DNA from: UBA1822 sp963615055
GTDB taxonomy: Bacteria; Bacillota; Negativicutes; Veillonellales; Dialisteraceae
Length of the DNA stretch: 29,968 nucleotides
Assembly (NCBI GenBank): GCA_963615055.1
Contig: CAVEFO010000020.1
Span: forward strand, 1 to 29,968
Direction of reading: 5' to 3'
Shown here: in pieces, positions 1-8,292 of the stretch
Position numbering within the stretch: the stretch's first letter is position 1
Layout: each line of letters opens with the position of its first letter
Notes under the pieces: model-generated
Told to the model about the DNA's origin: nothing
Database searches by the model: none
What the model saw: only the letters and a program-made list of their open reading frames with translations
Translations under genes and position numbers: made by a program

Positions 1-160
1 GGACACCACGTTTCTACTTCCGGAATGCTGAAACTCTTAGATGTGTCCCGTTCCGGATATCGTTCCTTCTTCTCGTAAAATTATTGCTTGGACACTGGCA
101 GACACGATGGAGGTATCAACCGTTCTCCGGACCTGTTTGAGGAGTTATACCAAAAGGTAA
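1..160 (+). pseudogene. IS3-family transposase (OrfB) remnant, broken
   Basis: Two short out-of-frame pieces resemble the integrase-type transposase OrfB of IS3-family elements. The first (1-78) reads in frame 1 as an N-terminal fragment containing MLKLLDVSRSGYRSFFS and then stops at 76-78; 'LGVSRSGY'-like sequence is typical near the OrfB N-terminus. The second (77-160) reads in frame 2 as KIIAWTLADTMEVSTVL and onward, stopping at 158-160; 'RKIIAW-L-DTME' resembles the segment after the first catalytic Asp in the DDE domain. The stretch that should lie between them, including most of the catalytic domain, is missing, so this is a decayed relic with an internal deletion and frameshift. Any 5' part lies outside the window. 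The sequence around 212-235 could be an old IS end, but no partner terminal repeat is visible. The family call rests on motif resemblance only. Confidence 0.6.
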
Positions 161-254
161 GTTCTCAATCCGTTGCCTAATGAGCTGAATTTCTCATTTT
201 CGTTTGCACTATTTGTTGACATGGGACCATAGCAAATTTTCCGCCGCAAACGCC

Positions 255-288
255 GCAAAAGAAAAAGAGGCATCCGGCCATGCCCCTT
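255..288 (-). terminator. Rho-independent terminator after pgeF
   Basis: On the minus strand a 9-bp stem (AAGGGGCAT paired with ATGCCTCTT, one G-U) encloses the 6-nt loop GGCCGG and runs into TTTTTCTTTT. It lies 5 bp beyond the pgeF stop codon and closes the M16-gluQ-pgeF operon. Confidence 0.85.
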
Positions 289-293
289 AGTTC

Positions 294-1103
294 TCAATTC
301 TGTTTTATACAAATCACACCCATGTGACGACCCGTCTTTCCCTTTTCTTTTCGATAAGAGAAAAATGTATCGTTGTGACAATACGTGCACAAATTACAAT
401 TTTCTACATTTCCTTCCCCAAGACCGGCTTGCAGCAGGAGATGCCTATTGGCTTCGGGAAGATTGAAGAGGAAACGGCCGTTTTCTTTTTCTTTTGCCAA
501 TGCCGCCAAGTCGGGCGGAGAAAAGAGTTTCGCAAATTCTTTTACAACATCTTCGCCCACTTCAAAGCAGCACGGACCTATGGCGGGACCGATAGCGGCC
601 AAGATGTCTTTCGGATTTGTACCGAATCGGTTCTCCATTTCCTGCACGGCGGCTCCGGCAATGTTTCCGACCGTGCCGCGCCAGCCGCCGTGGACGAGAG
701 CGGTGATTTTCTTTATCGGGTCATAGAGAAAAATCGGCGTGCAATCGGCAAAATTCATTGTGAGCGGGACGCCGGGCGCAGCCGTCAGGAGGCCGTCACA
801 TTCGTCGATGGCGGTATCGGGCGAAAGCGCGCCGCGGCCGCGATCCGACTCACCTACCGTGACGATGCGCGTCCCGTGGACTTGATTCGTGCTGACAATC
901 GTCTCCGGCGCAATCCCCAGTGCCGTCAAGTATCGCCTGCGATTTTCACGGACACACGCGGGATCGTCTCCGGCGGAAAAGCTCATATTCGCGCTTTGAT
1001 ACGGACCGACGGAAACGCCGCCGTCTCGCGTGGAAACAGCGGCGATCACCTCCGGATGGGAGCTAAAAATTTGAAATGTCACATACGGAAAGGAAGCGAT
1101 CAT
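294..1103 (-). CDS. pgeF: PgeF/YfiH multicopper-oxidase-fold purine nucleoside phosphorylase (laccase-domain protein)
   Basis: A 269-aa cytosolic protein of the YfiH/PgeF (Cu-oxidase_4, DUF152) family. Family members act on purine nucleosides (phosphorolysis/deamination of adenosine and inosine) and were earlier called polyphenol oxidases or laccases. The E. coli homologue removes misincorporated serine from peptidoglycan precursors, so the physiological role here is open. The three zinc-ligand motifs are present: H76 in NQVHG, C121 in NFADC and H138 in VHGGWRGT, followed by AAIGPAIGPCCFEVG. A cysteine-rich C-terminal segment (CNLCTYC) is common in Firmicute members. The ATG follows AAAGGAG at good spacing. 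It is the last gene of the operon, 12 bp behind gluQ, and is followed by a terminator. Length is normal for the family (about 240-280 aa). Confidence 0.92.
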   Translation of the reverse strand: MIASFPYVTFQIFSSHPEVIAAVSTRDGGVSVGPYQSANMSFSAGDDPACVRENRRRYLTALGIAPETIVSTNQVHGTRIVTVGESDRGRGALSPDTAIDECDGLLTAAPGVPLTMNFADCTPIFLYDPIKKITALVHGGWRGTVGNIAGAAVQEMENRFGTNPKDILAAIGPAIGPCCFEVGEDVVKEFAKLFSPPDLAALAKEKENGRFLFNLPEANRHLLLQAGLGEGNVENCNLCTYCHNDTFFSYRKEKGKTGRHMGVICIKQN

Positions 1104-1115
1104 GTCCTTTCTCCT

Positions 1116-2057
1116 TTACATCTTACAAACAATTTGTGCGTCGAAAAGATGCGGACAGTCATCAAAGGAAATATTTCGCAGCGCGTCTTCTGCCGAAATG
1201 GGCATGAGTTTTGAAACAGCGCCGGCCAAAAAGAACAGTCGACCTAAAATCTCCGCCGGCGTTTGTCCCGCTTTGCGCAGCTCTCGCACGGTGATACCGT
1301 GTTGGCGTTTGGAGAGGCGGATGCCTTCCGCATCGACGAGAAGCGGCAGATGCGCATATATCGGCGGCGCATAGCAGAGCTCTCGCAAGAGGACAATTTG
1401 CCCAAACGCGGAATCCGACAAATCACGTCCGCGAAAAACGTGCGTGATACACATCGCGCCGTCGTCGGCTGCAGCAGCCAGCTGGTACGCCATCATCCCG
1501 TCGGCGCGGCACACGACAAAATCATCTTCCTCTCCGCGGAGCTCGCGTTTCTCGTTTCCTAAAAACAAATCGTCATACGCGACAGTCTGCGTTTCCATCC
1601 GATAGCGCCAAGACGGCGTCTTTTTTTGTGCTTTTCGTTCTTGGTCGGACAGATGACGGCAATGACCGTCATACACCGGCCGCGTCTCCCCTTCGTGCGG
1701 CGCGCTCGCAATCTGCAGAAGACGCGCGCGATTGCAATAGCAGGGATAGACGTGCCCCGCCCGTTCCCACGCTTGCAAAATCATTTCATATCGATCCAGC
1801 CGCTCGCTTTGGACGCAGCTTCCGTAAGGAAAATTTCCTCCCGGCCCTTCGTCCCAATCCAGCCCCAGCCACGCCAAATCCTCTTGCAGCGCTTTCGCAT
1901 ACGATTCCTTCGAGCGCTGCCGGTCGATGTCTTCGATGCGGAGGACAATCTTCCCGTCATGCTGCCGCGTCCACAACCAATTCCAAAGGGCGACCCAGAT
2001 ATTCCCCAGATGGAGGAAACCGGTAGGACTGGGCGCGAAACGGGTCCGAACGTCCAT
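1116..2057 (-). CDS. gluQ: Glutamyl-Q tRNA(Asp) synthetase
   Basis: A 313-aa truncated class I glutamyl-tRNA synthetase paralogue that lacks the anticodon-binding domain. Family members attach glutamate to queuosine in the wobble position of tRNA-Asp. Visible features are the N-terminal FAPSPTGFLHLGN class I signature (HLGN at 16-19), the IEDID motif, and the zinc-site pattern that separates GluQ from GluRS (C106, C108, Y129, C133). The KMSKS-equivalent is IRLSKRQHG (SK at 249-250). The length fits GluQ (about 290-310 aa) rather than GluRS (over 460 aa). The start ATG overlaps the stop of the upstream peptidase gene as TAATG, indicating translational coupling. GluQ presupposes queuosine in tRNA; no queuosine synthesis genes are in the window. 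Confidence 0.93.
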   Translation of the reverse strand: MDVRTRFAPSPTGFLHLGNIWVALWNWLWTRQHDGKIVLRIEDIDRQRSKESYAKALQEDLAWLGLDWDEGPGGNFPYGSCVQSERLDRYEMILQAWERAGHVYPCYCNRARLLQIASAPHEGETRPVYDGHCRHLSDQERKAQKKTPSWRYRMETQTVAYDDLFLGNEKRELRGEEDDFVVCRADGMMAYQLAAAADDGAMCITHVFRGRDLSDSAFGQIVLLRELCYAPPIYAHLPLLVDAEGIRLSKRQHGITVRELRKAGQTPAEILGRLFFLAGAVSKLMPISAEDALRNISFDDCPHLFDAQIVCKM

Positions 2058-4984
2058 TATTGCGGAAAAGAGAGGATCTTGTCAAAGAGTTCGCTCTCTT
2101 CTTTGATTTTTCCTTCACTCCCCATGACGCAGACGTAAGGCGAGGCGACGACGCTCTCCGCCAAATCGGCCAGTGCGCGAATATCGTCCACCGTACAATC
2201 GACGATTTCATTGCGAAGTTTCACACGGTCTTCTCTCGTTAGACCGCAGAGACGATACATGACGGCGCGTTCCCCTTTCATGAAAGGCGTAAGCTGCATT
2301 TCGTAATTCGACATGGTTCCAATCACGTATTTTGTCATTTCGCGCTCGGAAACGGAGAAGTTTCGCAAATAATCGGGAAGCGCTCGGTAGGCGTCCAGCG
2401 TTTCTTTCAGATTCGGATCGCGATAGGAGCAAAAAAGCGCGTTTCCATTGTACGTAAACTGCGTAAACGCACCATATGCGCCGCCCAGCACGCGAATTTT
2501 TTTCCAGAGATATTCGTAGCGGAGGACGGTCTCCATGACGCGAAGCGCCCCGGTAAACGCAAATCCGGCGCGGCGGAAATTGCCGCCCTTACAAACGTAC
2601 TGCACCTTGCCGGAGGACAGAATGCCTTCGTTTTGCGGCGCTTCGGGAAACGTAAAGAGCGCACCCTCACTCGCCATGCCCTCCGGAAGGCCTTTGACGA
2701 GGACGGCGATATGCTCGGCCGCGAGCATTTTTTCTTCGTCTTCACCCACCGTCTGCAAAATCAAATTGTTCTTTGTGAAAATTTTCGCGGAGACGCTCTG
2801 CAGACGTGCAATGAGCTCCGGCGCTTTGACGTCAAAATCTTTCAGCAAATCAGCCAAGAAATAGTAATACGAAAGGCCGCCGACGCTGCGGAATTTAGCC
2901 ACGTCGGAGAAATAAGACAGCAAGCGATTCATCACGAGCGTATGGCCGCGGGAAAAAGCTGTCATATCCCATTCCGCTTTCGCTTCCTGCAGAATTTCTT
3001 TGAGACGCGCAGCGTCGTCATATACCGTATGCTGCAAGATATCGGCCAAAAGTCCCGTCAATTTGTCGAGGCGGCTGTTGAGTGCCTTCCCGCGCACGAC
3101 GAACATCGGCACATACAGATTGTCGTCCTTTGTATTTTCATATGCCGTCACCGCCGCCGAAAGACCGCCGGTATACGCATTGGACAATTTCGTGATTTCC
3201 CGATAATCAAGCGTTTCCGTATTCATCGCGCCCAAAAGTGTGGCGAGCAGATACGCATAGGGCAAATCGTCCGTCTCCAGATGACGCAGATGAAAATAGA
3301 GATTCAGATAGGAAATCCCACTCGTGTGCGCGCGATAATGCCAATGCGGCACGCCGGCGGCCGTCCCCTCTTCCAATTTCTCATCTTTGACGATGCGTCC
3401 CAAATCTTCGCGCGTCAAAAGCGGAATGGTCGCGAGCGCTTCCTCCGTTTCCCCGGAAGCTTGACGCTCTTTCAGCACTTTCGTCGTCTCGATGATCTCG
3501 TCCAGCTGCTCATCCGTAAGGCATTTCTTGTACGCTGCCAATTTTTCCGCCGTCTGCTGCGCCTTTTTCTCGTTCAATCCTTTTTCGGGGCGCATCGTAA
3601 TCAGCACTTGGTGATGATTTCTCACCATGCAGCGGTGCAGCAATTCTTCGAAATAGCCGGTCTCAATCTCTTCGCGGAGTTTCCGAATCACATCGATGTA
3701 TTTCAGCGCTTCCATCGGGTCGCGATCATAGAGCCACGTGTCCATTGCGCGAATGCCGTAATAAAGACCCTTCGGCTGCCCGTTGTAATCACTTTCGCGA
3801 AGCGTAAATTCGATTCGATTCAGCGCCGCAGAAAGCATTTCCCGGTCTGCGCCGTTCACGACGATATTGCGGAACGTCGCATCCAACATATCCGCCAATT
3901 CTTGTTGCTTCGTTTCATCGGCGCCCGTGACCTCAATCGACCAAACCGGCTGCTTATAGCTGTCCGCATACGACCCGGACACATCGTTTCCGAATCCCGC
4001 ATCAAGAAGCGCTTTTTTGATCGGCGCGCCGTCCATCTCAATCAACGTGTAATTCAAAATTTTCAGCCCGAGAGAATCCAGCGTGGACATATGATCGTGC
4101 ATGGCCGTGTAGAGACAGTGGATGGCTTTGTTCTTCGTTTCCTCACCGTCCGCCACGCCGTATGCCCCCTCGATGACACGGCGCGTGCGAAACGCCGGCT
4201 GCGTCTCGACCTGCGTGTCCACCGTGTGCGGCTTGAAATGTGACAAATATTCCTCATGAATGAAACGGAGCGTCTCGCCGATTTCCATATCGCCGTACAG
4301 ATAAAGATAACTGTTCGCCGGATGGTAGAAACGGCGGTGGAATTCCGTAAATTCGCGAAACGTGAGCGCGGGGATGACTTCCGGATCGCCGCCCGATTCC
4401 ACGCTGTACGTCGTATCCGGGAAAAGTGCGGCCATTGCCAAATCTTCCATGACAGCCTCCGGCTCGGACAGCGCGCCCTGCATTTCATTGTAGACGACGC
4501 CGTTGTACATGAGCGGCGCTTCGCGGCTCTCCAGCTCATAATGCCAGCCTTCCTGCATGAGAATCTGCGGATTTTTCAGACATTCCGGATAAAAGACGGC
4601 GTCCAGATACACGTCCATCAAGTTTCTGAAATCTTTTTTGTTGCGGCTTGCGACGGGATACATCGTCTTGTCCGGCCACGTCATCGCATTGAGAAATGTA
4701 TTGAGAGACCCTTTGGCCAGCTCGACAAAAGGTTCTTTCAAAGGAAACTTGCGCGACCCGCAAAGCGTGGAATGTTCCATAATATGCGGCGTCCCCTTGG
4801 AATTGTCCGGCGTCGTGCGAAACGCGATGTAAAACACATTGTTGTCATCCGGCGCATCCAGATACAGCAGATGGGCGCCCGACCCCTTGTGATGCAGCAG
4901 ATACGCATCCGCATTCACTTCCGGAATCGGCGACATTTGTTGCACTGTAAATCCGTGTAAGACCTGTCCGATTTTGAATTTCAT
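2057..4984 (-). CDS. M16C-family (presequence protease-like) zinc metallopeptidase
   Basis: A 975-aa protein of the insulinase/pitrilysin superfamily, subfamily M16C (PreP/CymI-like), a clam-shell peptidase that degrades short unfolded peptides. The inverted zinc motif HxxEH is intact (H67-I-M-E70-H71), and the third ligand is E167 in VVYNEMQGAL. The single-chain length (about 970 aa) with both halves and a central M16C-associated region matches the subfamily. No signal peptide is visible, so it is probably cytosolic. The start at 4984 is preceded by AAAGGAG at about 6 nt; a reading frame open to 5125 runs back through the lysC terminator and is not used. It is the first gene of an operon with gluQ and pgeF, which have no obvious functional link to it. 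A terminator lies upstream (5035-5071), so its own promoter should be within about 50 bp of the start, but none is convincing. Confidence 0.9.
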   Translation of the reverse strand: MKFKIGQVLHGFTVQQMSPIPEVNADAYLLHHKGSGAHLLYLDAPDDNNVFYIAFRTTPDNSKGTPHIMEHSTLCGSRKFPLKEPFVELAKGSLNTFLNAMTWPDKTMYPVASRNKKDFRNLMDVYLDAVFYPECLKNPQILMQEGWHYELESREAPLMYNGVVYNEMQGALSEPEAVMEDLAMAALFPDTTYSVESGGDPEVIPALTFREFTEFHRRFYHPANSYLYLYGDMEIGETLRFIHEEYLSHFKPHTVDTQVETQPAFRTRRVIEGAYGVADGEETKNKAIHCLYTAMHDHMSTLDSLGLKILNYTLIEMDGAPIKKALLDAGFGNDVSGSYADSYKQPVWSIEVTGADETKQQELADMLDATFRNIVVNGADREMLSAALNRIEFTLRESDYNGQPKGLYYGIRAMDTWLYDRDPMEALKYIDVIRKLREEIETGYFEELLHRCMVRNHHQVLITMRPEKGLNEKKAQQTAEKLAAYKKCLTDEQLDEIIETTKVLKERQASGETEEALATIPLLTREDLGRIVKDEKLEEGTAAGVPHWHYRAHTSGISYLNLYFHLRHLETDDLPYAYLLATLLGAMNTETLDYREITKLSNAYTGGLSAAVTAYENTKDDNLYVPMFVVRGKALNSRLDKLTGLLADILQHTVYDDAARLKEILQEAKAEWDMTAFSRGHTLVMNRLLSYFSDVAKFRSVGGLSYYYFLADLLKDFDVKAPELIARLQSVSAKIFTKNNLILQTVGEDEEKMLAAEHIAVLVKGLPEGMASEGALFTFPEAPQNEGILSSGKVQYVCKGGNFRRAGFAFTGALRVMETVLRYEYLWKKIRVLGGAYGAFTQFTYNGNALFCSYRDPNLKETLDAYRALPDYLRNFSVSEREMTKYVIGTMSNYEMQLTPFMKGERAVMYRLCGLTREDRVKLRNEIVDCTVDDIRALADLAESVVASPYVCVMGSEGKIKEESELFDKILSFPQ

Positions 4985-5034
4985 GTTTTCTCCTTTATTT
5001 TTGACTTCCGGGCATGCCGGTTTCCTATTTCGTA

Positions 5035-5071
5035 CAAAAAAAGCACAAGAAGAAATCGCTCCCTCTTGTGC
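5035..5071 (-). terminator. Rho-independent terminator after lysC
   Basis: Minus strand: GCACAAGA pairs perfectly with TCTTGTGC across a 13-nt loop and is followed by seven or more T. It begins 7 bp beyond the lysC stop and only about 50 bp before the M16 start codon, so it either separates two units or attenuates readthrough. Confidence 0.85.
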
Positions 5072-5078
5072 CTTTGTC

Positions 5079-6314
5079 TCACATATTGTGCGATTCGCCG
5101 CCGAAAAATTCCTCATGGATGACACGCACCGCTTTCGTCATATCTGCCTTCTGAATGAGACAGGAAATGCTGATCTCGGACGTGCTGATGATGTCGATAT
5201 TCACGCCCGCGCGCCCTAAAGCGCCGAACATAGACGCCGCGACACCCGGTGCGCCGATCATCCCGGCTCCCACGATGGACACCTTCGCGACATCCGTGGA
5301 GTAGATCACGCCCGGGACTTCGCCCTCCACCTCGAGCTTGCTCATAATTTTCTTCACGTCGTCCAAATCATTGCTGTCAATCGTGAAAATAATATCCGTC
5401 TTGTGATCGTCGGCCTCACGCACACTCTGCACAATCATATCGACGCTGACATGATGCTCGCTCATCGTGTGGAAAATCCGATACGCCACGCCGGGGACAT
5501 TAGCGACACCCAGCACAGCGACCTTGGCCACGTGCGCGTCCTGCGCGACCCCGCGTACCGCCTGCGAAATTGTATTCATTTTGCACTCCTCTCGGATAAT
5601 CGTACCCTCTGTATTGACAAATGTGGACCGGACGTGGATCGGTATATGATAGCGAATGCCCATCTCCACGCTCCGCGGCTGCATGACACCGGCGCCGAGC
5701 CGTGCCATTTCCAGCATTTCCTCATTCGTAATTTCTTCAATCTTATGCGCGTCTTCCACATAGCGCGGATCGGCCGAATACACACCATCCACATCCGTGA
5801 AAATTTCACACATATCCGCGCGCATCGCACCGGCCAACGCCACCGCCGTCGCATCGCTTCCACCGCGGCCGAGCGTGATAATATCGCCCTTTTCCGTCAG
5901 CCCTTGGAAACCCGCGACAATGACGACTTTCCCTGCGTCAAGCTCTTTGAAAACGCGCTCCGGACGCACATCCGTGATATCCGCTTTGCCGAAACCGCCT
6001 TCGGCCATGATACCGGCCTGCGATCCCGTGAGCGATACCGCCGGCTGCCCCAACGTTTCAAATGTCATCGCCATCAAAGCGATTGACTGCTGCTCACCCG
6101 TCGCCAAAAGCATATCCATCTCGCGCCCGAAATGATCCGTCGTCACCTTCCCGGCGAGCGAAAGCAAATCATCCGTCGTGTCGCCCATGGCCGAGACAAC
6201 GATGACAATCCGATCCTCCGGCGCTTTCTCCGCCAAGACGCGACTCGCGATCCCGCGCATCTTCTCCGGTGTCGCGACCGAGCTCCCGCCGAATTTCTTT
6301 ACAAACAAAGCCAA
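5079..6314 (-). CDS. lysC: Aspartate kinase
   Basis: A 411-aa monofunctional aspartokinase. It phosphorylates L-aspartate with ATP, the first step to lysine, diaminopimelate, threonine and methionine. The N-terminal VKKFGGSSV kinase motif is followed by GRGGSDATAVALA and FTDVDGVYSADPR. Two ACT domains make up the last third: one opens with VAVLGVANVPG and the other with VSIVGAGMIGAPG, the usual sites for feedback inhibition by lysine and/or threonine. Length equals that of typical Firmicute aspartokinases. The start is TTG at 6314, chosen because GAGGGA sits about 8 nt upstream and the protein then begins exactly at the family's (M)ALFVKKFGG; the nearest upstream ATG is in another frame. It has its own promoter and terminator and so appears monocistronic. 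No lysine riboswitch is visible in the 108-bp upstream gap. Confidence 0.95.
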   Translation of the reverse strand: MALFVKKFGGSSVATPEKMRGIASRVLAEKAPEDRIVIVVSAMGDTTDDLLSLAGKVTTDHFGREMDMLLATGEQQSIALMAMTFETLGQPAVSLTGSQAGIMAEGGFGKADITDVRPERVFKELDAGKVVIVAGFQGLTEKGDIITLGRGGSDATAVALAGAMRADMCEIFTDVDGVYSADPRYVEDAHKIEEITNEEMLEMARLGAGVMQPRSVEMGIRYHIPIHVRSTFVNTEGTIIREECKMNTISQAVRGVAQDAHVAKVAVLGVANVPGVAYRIFHTMSEHHVSVDMIVQSVREADDHKTDIIFTIDSNDLDDVKKIMSKLEVEGEVPGVIYSTDVAKVSIVGAGMIGAPGVAASMFGALGRAGVNIDIISTSEISISCLIQKADMTKAVRVIHEEFFGGESHNM

Positions 6315-6367
6315 AAGAATCCCTCATTCTGTATGGAATAATTTTATGAAAAGACTGATACGGCTAC

Positions 6368-6396
6368 ATTCTATCATGCCTACGCTTTTGTGTAAA
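6368..6396 (-). promoter_or_regulatory. Sigma-A-type promoter of lysC
   Basis: Minus strand: -35 TTTACA at 6391-6396, a 17-bp spacer, and -10 TAGAAT at 6368-6373 preceded by TGA (extended -10). It lies about 54 bp upstream of the TTG start. Just upstream (6404-6415) is a perfect 12-bp palindrome, CTTATATATAAG. Confidence 0.75.
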
Positions 6397-6422
6397 TCTT
6401 TATCTTATATATAAGTGCCCCA

Positions 6423-6980
6423 TCAAAGCTCCAAGACGACGCGACCTAAGACATGATCCACGGGCACCGGTCCGATGAAACGGCTGTCGCTGCTGTGATT
6501 GCGATTATCCCCCATCACGAAGACACAACCGGCCGGGACCGTGAAAGGAGCGTCGACGGAAAACGCCATCGGCTCGGCGGTGTACGGTTCGGAGAGAACC
6601 TCTCCATTGCGAATCACGTGCCCGTCACGAAATTCCAGCACATCTCCCTCGCGCCCAATCACGCGCTTCACCCAGATATGGTGCTCCGCGCGACTCTTGT
6701 CGAAAAGCGCAATGTAATTGTTCGCCGGCTCAATCGCATCATCCACAAAGCTCCGCGCCCGACGGGTCCGGCTGTCGATAATCACAATCTCGCCGTAATC
6801 CGGCATTTCATTCAAAATATGCCCGATCTTGGAAACGATAAGATACTGCCCATTCTCCAAAGTCGGCATCATCGACTCCCCTGCCACCTTCGTCGGGACG
6901 AACAAAAAAATATGAATCAACATCGCAATGCTCAGCGCGACGACAATCGAATACACCCAATCAAAAATTTCTTTCCACAT
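6423..6980 (-). CDS. lepB: Signal peptidase I
   Basis: An inner-membrane serine/lysine-dyad peptidase that removes signal peptides from secreted preproteins. One N-terminal transmembrane helix (IVVALSIAMLIHIFLFVP) is followed by the catalytic serine in GESMMPTL, the catalytic lysine in IWVKRVIGREGD, and the C-terminal MGDNRNHSSDSRFIGPV box. At about 185 aa it is the compact Gram-positive form with one membrane anchor. I chose the ATG at 6980 because GGAG lies 9 nt upstream and MWKEIFDWVYS matches the usual family start; an in-frame ATG at 6995 would add five residues but has poorer ribosome-binding sequence. It stands between the lysC promoter and a repeat-bearing gap. A small perfect inverted repeat (TAGTTT-4 nt-AAACTA, 7005-7020) lies just upstream and could be regulatory. 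Confidence 0.93.
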   Translation of the reverse strand: MWKEIFDWVYSIVVALSIAMLIHIFLFVPTKVAGESMMPTLENGQYLIVSKIGHILNEMPDYGEIVIIDSRTRRARSFVDDAIEPANNYIALFDKSRAEHHIWVKRVIGREGDVLEFRDGHVIRNGEVLSEPYTAEPMAFSVDAPFTVPAGCVFVMGDNRNHSSDSRFIGPVPVDHVLGRVVLEL

Positions 6981-7037
6981 ACCGGCTATCTCCATCTATT
7001 ATTTTAGTTTCCTTAAACTACACAAAGTATGAGCTAA

Positions 7038-7129
7038 CCGTTCACCGTTATCCGTTTACCGTTCGTCACATCGCATGAGTTTTGTAGGTTCTCACGCACG
7101 GTTTACGGTTCACGGACAACGGAGGACGG
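7038..7129. repeat. Inverted array of degenerate CCGTNNN heptamers
   Basis: Four tandem 7-bp units at 7038-7065 (CCGTTCA, CCGTTAT, CCGTTTA, CCGTTCG) face their inverse at 7095-7122 (CGCACGG, TTTACGG, TTCACGG, ACAACGG), with a fifth unit (AGGACGG) at 7123-7129. The 29-bp loop is 7066-7094. The CCGT core stays in phase in both arms while the other three bases vary. The element fills the middle of the lepB-glpX gap (6981-7251). A half copy occurs at 22764-22791. Confidence 0.75.
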
Positions 7130-7180
7130 ACAGTATCACCATGTGACGCCATCAAACCCCTTCAAACTTTTCAAATGTCA

Positions 7181-7223
7181 CTAAAAAGAAGCTGCGAAAA
7201 ATGATCATCCTCTTTTCACAGCT
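7181..7223 (-). terminator. Rho-independent terminator after glpX
   Basis: Minus strand: AGCTGTGAAAA pairs with TTTTCGCAGCT (one G-U) around a 12-nt loop and runs into TCTTTTTAG. It lies 28 bp beyond the glpX stop. Confidence 0.8.
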
Positions 7224-7251
7224 CCTTATTGTATCATGTTTTGCTTTCTTT

Positions 7252-8214
7252 TTACAGCTTGACCGGCGTCTTTTCTTCTCCGATGCGATGAATCGTGTCA
7301 ATGAAACGCACCGTCCCCGTCTTGTAGCGGAGGAGCATCGTCTGCGTCCGGCAGCCGCCGCCGAAATATTGCACACCGCGCATGAGATTGCAATCTGTGA
7401 CCGCCGTCGCCGCGAAAATGCAATCATCGCCGGAAACCAAATCATCGAGCGTCAAGACACGGCTCGGATCGGAAATCCCCATATCGTGCATCCGCTTAAT
7501 CTCCTCCGCGTTCTGCGGCAAGAGACGCGCCTGCATATCGCCGCCGAGACATTTGAGCCCGACCGCCGCCAGCACGCCTTCAGGCGCCCCGCCGGAGCCG
7601 ATCACCATATGAATGCCGCTGCCTTCGATCCCACATTCCACCGCAGGCGCGACATCGCCGTCCGTAATAAGACGGATGCGAGCACCGGCCTGTCTGCATT
7701 CGCGAATAATTTTTTCATGACGCTCGCGATCCAAAATGACGACCGTCAAATCGGAAATCTCGCGATCCATGCCCTTGGCAAGCGCCGCCAGATTTTCCGT
7801 GACCGGCTTATCGATATCAATCAGCCCTTTCCCGCGCGGACCGACGCACAATTTCTCCATGTACATATCCGGCGCGTGCAAAAGGCAACCCTTCGGCGCG
7901 ATAGCCAAGACCGCGATGGCACCGTTCTGCCCCTTGGCAACCAAATTCGTCCCTTCCAGCGGATCGACGGCGATATCCACTTCCTCGCCGCCCATGCCGA
8001 CTTTTTCACCGATGTAGAGCATCGGCGCTTCGTCCATTTCCCCTTCACCGATCACGACGGTGCCGGTAATGGGCGTCTTCGCAAATTCCGCATGCATCCC
8101 GTCGACGGCGAGCTGATCGGCGCCTTCCTTGTCACCCTTGCCCATGAGACGGCCGCTGCGAAGCGCCGCCTGCTCGGTCACACGCACAAATTCCATAGAA
8201 AGTTGTCTGTTCAT
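7252..8214 (-). CDS. glpX: Class II fructose-1,6-bisphosphatase
   Basis: A 320-aa GlpX-type FBPase. It hydrolyses fructose-1,6-bisphosphate to fructose-6-phosphate, the committed gluconeogenic step, and some members also act on sedoheptulose-1,7-bisphosphate. Metal/phosphate motifs are VIGEGEMDEAPML (E57, E59, D61) and VDPLEGTN (D84, E87), with GSGGAPEGVLAA in the C-terminal half. The length is standard. The start is set by a perfect AAGGAGG 8 nt before the ATG. It is transcribed divergently from the GDSL hydrolase gene, with a 119-bp shared promoter region, and is followed by its own terminator, so it appears monocistronic. Confidence 0.95.
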   Translation of the reverse strand: MNRQLSMEFVRVTEQAALRSGRLMGKGDKEGADQLAVDGMHAEFAKTPITGTVVIGEGEMDEAPMLYIGEKVGMGGEEVDIAVDPLEGTNLVAKGQNGAIAVLAIAPKGCLLHAPDMYMEKLCVGPRGKGLIDIDKPVTENLAALAKGMDREISDLTVVILDRERHEKIIRECRQAGARIRLITDGDVAPAVECGIEGSGIHMVIGSGGAPEGVLAAVGLKCLGGDMQARLLPQNAEEIKRMHDMGISDPSRVLTLDDLVSGDDCIFAATAVTDCNLMRGVQYFGGGCRTQTMLLRYKTGTVRFIDTIHRIGEEKTPVKL

Positions 8215-8256
8215 TTGGTTTCCTCCTTGGCGGACTCTCCCGCTTATATTGTTTCT

Positions 8257-8265
8257 ATTTTATCA
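8257..8265 (-). promoter_or_regulatory. Extended -10 promoter of glpX
   Basis: Minus-strand TGATAAAAT, an extended -10 element, lies about 43 bp before the glpX start codon. No recognisable -35 sits 17 bp upstream. Confidence 0.5.
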
Positions 8266-8292
8266 CAGCGCTCTGTTTTTTGCTTGCCTTTA

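Noticed and set aside
2633..4243. Long plus-strand open frame (536 codons) opposite the M16 peptidase gene
   Set aside because: It mirrors the codon structure of the minus-strand gene, shows low-complexity Arg/His/Phe-rich sequence with no domain, and has no ribosome-binding site. Long antisense frames are expected with this GC content.
4985..5125. N-terminal extension of the M16 peptidase
   Set aside because: It would run through the lysC terminator and into the lysC coding sequence, while a good ribosome-binding site precedes the ATG at 4984.
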